15,116 nt of DNA from an uncultured Clostridia bacterium (GTDB taxonomy: Bacteria > Bacillota > Clostridia > Christensenellales > Aristaeellaceae). The stretch lies in contig CAKTUS010000062.1 in assembly GCA_934621485.1 (NCBI GenBank), forward strand, positions 1-15,116. Direction: 5' to 3'. The first letter of the stretch is position 1. The number at the start of each line of letters is the position of its first letter. This document shows, in pieces, positions 13,285 through 15,116 of the stretch. Made by a program: the position numbers and the translations under genes. The notes below the pieces were generated by a model. It was given only the letters and a program-made list of their open reading frames with translations, had not been told where the DNA came from and made no database searches.

Positions 13285-14508
13285 TCAGTTCCGCGCCAAC
13301 TGACTTCGGATCAACCCACAAATTAGTAAATATGAAAACAGCAGCGCCCGGCATCCGGTAAGAACAGGTTCAAAAAAGAACTGAATCGTTACGGATGCCG
13401 TTATTCCAACAAGCAACACTCGATTTTTAATTGGCCTTTCTTTATTTAAAATATACTTAAGATTACAGAAAGTAATTTGAAGCGTCACAATCCATATAAG
13501 AGCAAATGGAATCAGCCCCGCGGAATCAAAGACATCCAACCAAAGTTCATGTGCATAGAGTCCGACTTTACCTAATACTTTTCTTCCACCCCACGGATGA
13601 TCGAACATCAGTGCAATGTATTGGTTTCGAATGTTTCCTCTATCACTTGATTTAAAAAAAGAAAATAGGTCCTGAGAATGTGCCATACTTGCGTACGATA
13701 TTCTATGGAATAGATATGTCGACTCAAAAATCTTTGTTATTTCGTTCTGATATCGAACGTACACCGCTATGGCAACGGCACCAAGAGCTAAAACAATTAG
13801 AATAAACTTTCCCATTGCTTTCATCTTTTTTGCATCGTCTTTTTGACCCAAAATATAAACAATCAAACTCAACGCAAAACTGATGCCCGTCAATGCAAAA
13901 AAAGTTCTTCCTCCTAATACCATGTCATATGCAAAAGCGACAACTATTAGCAATATACCTGCAATCCACTTTTTCACAGAGTCACTTTCCATAATCAAAT
14001 AGAAAATCACCCCTGCAAACAGTGTCAAATATGTCGCTGCTCCCGTCGCTGATGTTTGCGCTCCCAGACTGAAAAAATCATAGTGTATTCCACCTGAATT
14101 GATTCCACTAAAACGAACCAATTCATACAAGAAATTCACGACAGCATGGCATGTCATACCCGCGACTAGCAGTAGGGTTACAAATTTCAACTGCCTTTCA
14201 GCTTGTAACATTTCCATCCGTTCATTTTGCAGCCTAAGCCCTATATAATAAGCCATAGGACAGCCAATTGCAGGTATTCCCGCGCTAAGGCCATTTTGTG
14301 CCGAGAATACAAAAAAGGTAACCGCAAAAATTAAAAGCACAAAGAAAGCATTATCCTTTTCCGGAATATACAGCTTTCCTCTATCATAAATCAATATAAG
14401 AGCAAACACCGCTGCAAGGATTAAACTGCTCTGGTTGAACACGTTTAATGAAAACAGGAAAAGAAGTATATATATCATCCTGCTTGTGAAGTTTTTTTCT
14501 GATAACAT
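13285..14508 (-). CDS. Wzy-like polysaccharide polymerase / O-antigen ligase family protein
   Basis: The 407-residue protein is almost entirely hydrophobic helices (about ten to twelve). One longer extracytoplasmic loop lies in its C-terminal third: HRISYASMAHSQDLFSFFKSSDRGNIRNQ, then HPWGGRKVLGKVGLYAHELWLDVFDSAG. The HPWGG and AHELWLD elements are the pattern of Wzy polymerases and WaaL-like ligases. These enzymes have little overall identity, so topology and context carry the call. It would join repeat units delivered by the Wzx flippase on the outer face of the membrane. It starts three bases after the upstream GT4 stop with AGGA about seven bases before ATG 14508, so it is cotranscribed and probably translationally coupled. 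Confidence 0.82.
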   Translation of the reverse strand: MLSEKNFTSRMIYILLFLFSLNVFNQSSLILAAVFALILIYDRGKLYIPEKDNAFFVLLIFAVTFFVFSAQNGLSAGIPAIGCPMAYYIGLRLQNERMEMLQAERQLKFVTLLLVAGMTCHAVVNFLYELVRFSGINSGGIHYDFFSLGAQTSATGAATYLTLFAGVIFYLIMESDSVKKWIAGILLIVVAFAYDMVLGGRTFFALTGISFALSLIVYILGQKDDAKKMKAMGKFILIVLALGAVAIAVYVRYQNEITKIFESTYLFHRISYASMAHSQDLFSFFKSSDRGNIRNQYIALMFDHPWGGRKVLGKVGLYAHELWLDVFDSAGLIPFALIWIVTLQITFCNLKYILNKERPIKNRVLLVGITASVTIQFFFEPVLTGCRALLFSYLLICGLIRSQLARN

Positions 14509-14511
14509 TCT

Positions 14512-15116
14512 TTATTCCTCTAAAATAGTCGAGTACAGTTCGATATATTCTGTAAACTTTTTTCGCATATCAAATTTTCTTGAATATGCGATGATATACT
14601 CCTCATCATTGCATCTTTTTTTCTCGCAAATGTCCTTTATTGCTTTCTCGGTTGCCTCGATATCATTTGCTTCTACAACTATTCCTGTTTTATCATCAAG
14701 CATCTCCGGACTTCCCCCAGTTCCAAATGTGACTACCGGGGTTCCACATGCTAAAGACTCCAAATTAACTGTCGGATAGTTTTCCTCTCTTGTCAGCATT
14801 GCAAACACGTCCGCCGCACTATAGATCTCTGCGAGTTCCTTTTGGTTTTGTGTGCGATGGATTGAAATAATATTCTGCGGCAGGTTCTTGTCAATTTCAT
14901 CATCTGTACCGACAAGGACAATTTGATACTGACCGCCCAATTTTTCTGCCATCTCAACAAAGCAATCCAGTCCCTTACGATACCCCCACGCAAAAGAAAC
15001 TCCCAAAACGATGTGTTTTTCTGTCGGTATCCCATAGCGTTCTCTGAAATTGCTCGGAGTTGGCTTAAAGACGTCCAAATCGATTCCGTTATTTATTACT
15101 TCAATGGGATACCCTT
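14512..15116 (-). CDS. GT4 glycosyltransferase, N-terminus outside the window
   Basis: The C-terminal 200 or so residues of a GT-B glycosyltransferase are present and the frame is open to the window edge. The hinge VINNGIDLDVFKP marks the start of the donor domain. VLGVSFAWGYRKGLDCFVEMAEKL and IVLVGTDD follow. AEIYSAADVFAMLTREENYPTVNLESLACGTPVV holds the EX7E pair, and TGGSPEM and VVEAND come next. A TTG at 15078 within NGIDLDVF is an internal codon, not the start. About half the gene (the acceptor domain) must lie to the right. It is the first visible gene of the polysaccharide transcription unit and ends three bases before the Wzy-like gene. Confidence 0.87.
   Translation of the reverse strand, partial: GYPIEVINNGIDLDVFKPTPSNFRERYGIPTEKHIVLGVSFAWGYRKGLDCFVEMAEKLGGQYQIVLVGTDDEIDKNLPQNIISIHRTQNQKELAEIYSAADVFAMLTREENYPTVNLESLACGTPVVTFGTGGSPEMLDDKTGIVVEANDIEATEKAIKDICEKKRCNDEEYIIAYSRKFDMRKKFTEYIELYSTILEE

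Noticed and set aside
15076..15078. TTG as the start codon of the rightmost glycosyltransferase
   Set aside because: The frame continues upstream through VINNG, part of the conserved NGID hinge, so this is an internal leucine codon of a gene cut by the window edge.

Overview
The window looks like part of a Bacillota (class Clostridia) chromosome, probably a gut Oscillospirales-type bacterium. The reasons are strong AAGGAGG ribosome-binding sites, tightly overlapping genes, family resemblances, and a GC-rich double-hairpin intergenic element at the left end. The genus cannot be fixed from sequence alone. All clear genes lie on the minus strand, so transcription runs from right (15116) to left (1).

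Right block (15116-10278, AT-rich): the distal part of an exopolysaccharide or capsule cluster of the Wzx/Wzy type. In transcription order it holds a partial GT4 glycosyltransferase, a Wzy-like polymerase, a second GT4 glycosyltransferase, a left-handed beta-helix acetyltransferase and a Wzx flippase. Middle block (about 10250-9500): a scar. A well-placed ribosome-binding site and start codon run into the middle of an AraC-family regulator that has lost its N-terminal part and whose C-terminus is shifted by one base. Then come gmd, fcl and manC (9454-6061), which together make GDP-mannose and convert it to GDP-L-fucose.

Left block (5883-276): the most interesting part, a compact RiPP-like operon with no obvious ring-forming enzyme. 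It encodes a small Ser/His S24/S26-type peptidase, a 33-residue peptide with a YxxP leader motif, an HPr-kinase-like protein, a stand-alone PqqD-like (RRE) protein, a family 2 glycosyltransferase, an ABC exporter and a PF14907-like nucleotidyltransferase. A perfect 12-bp hairpin with a T-run lies between the peptide gene and the kinase gene. Kinase, PqqD, nucleotidyltransferase and ABC exporter are the accessory set of paeninodin-type lasso peptide clusters. The lasso cyclase and the transglutaminase-like protease are absent, and an S26-like peptidase and a GT2 enzyme are present instead. I infer an exported linear peptide that is phosphorylated and perhaps glycosylated or nucleotidylated, not a lasso.

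Base composition is a mosaic: the peptidase, exporter and nucleotidyltransferase genes are very GC-rich, the kinase, pqqD and GT2 genes are much lower, and the right block is AT-rich. This suggests assembly from pieces of different origin.
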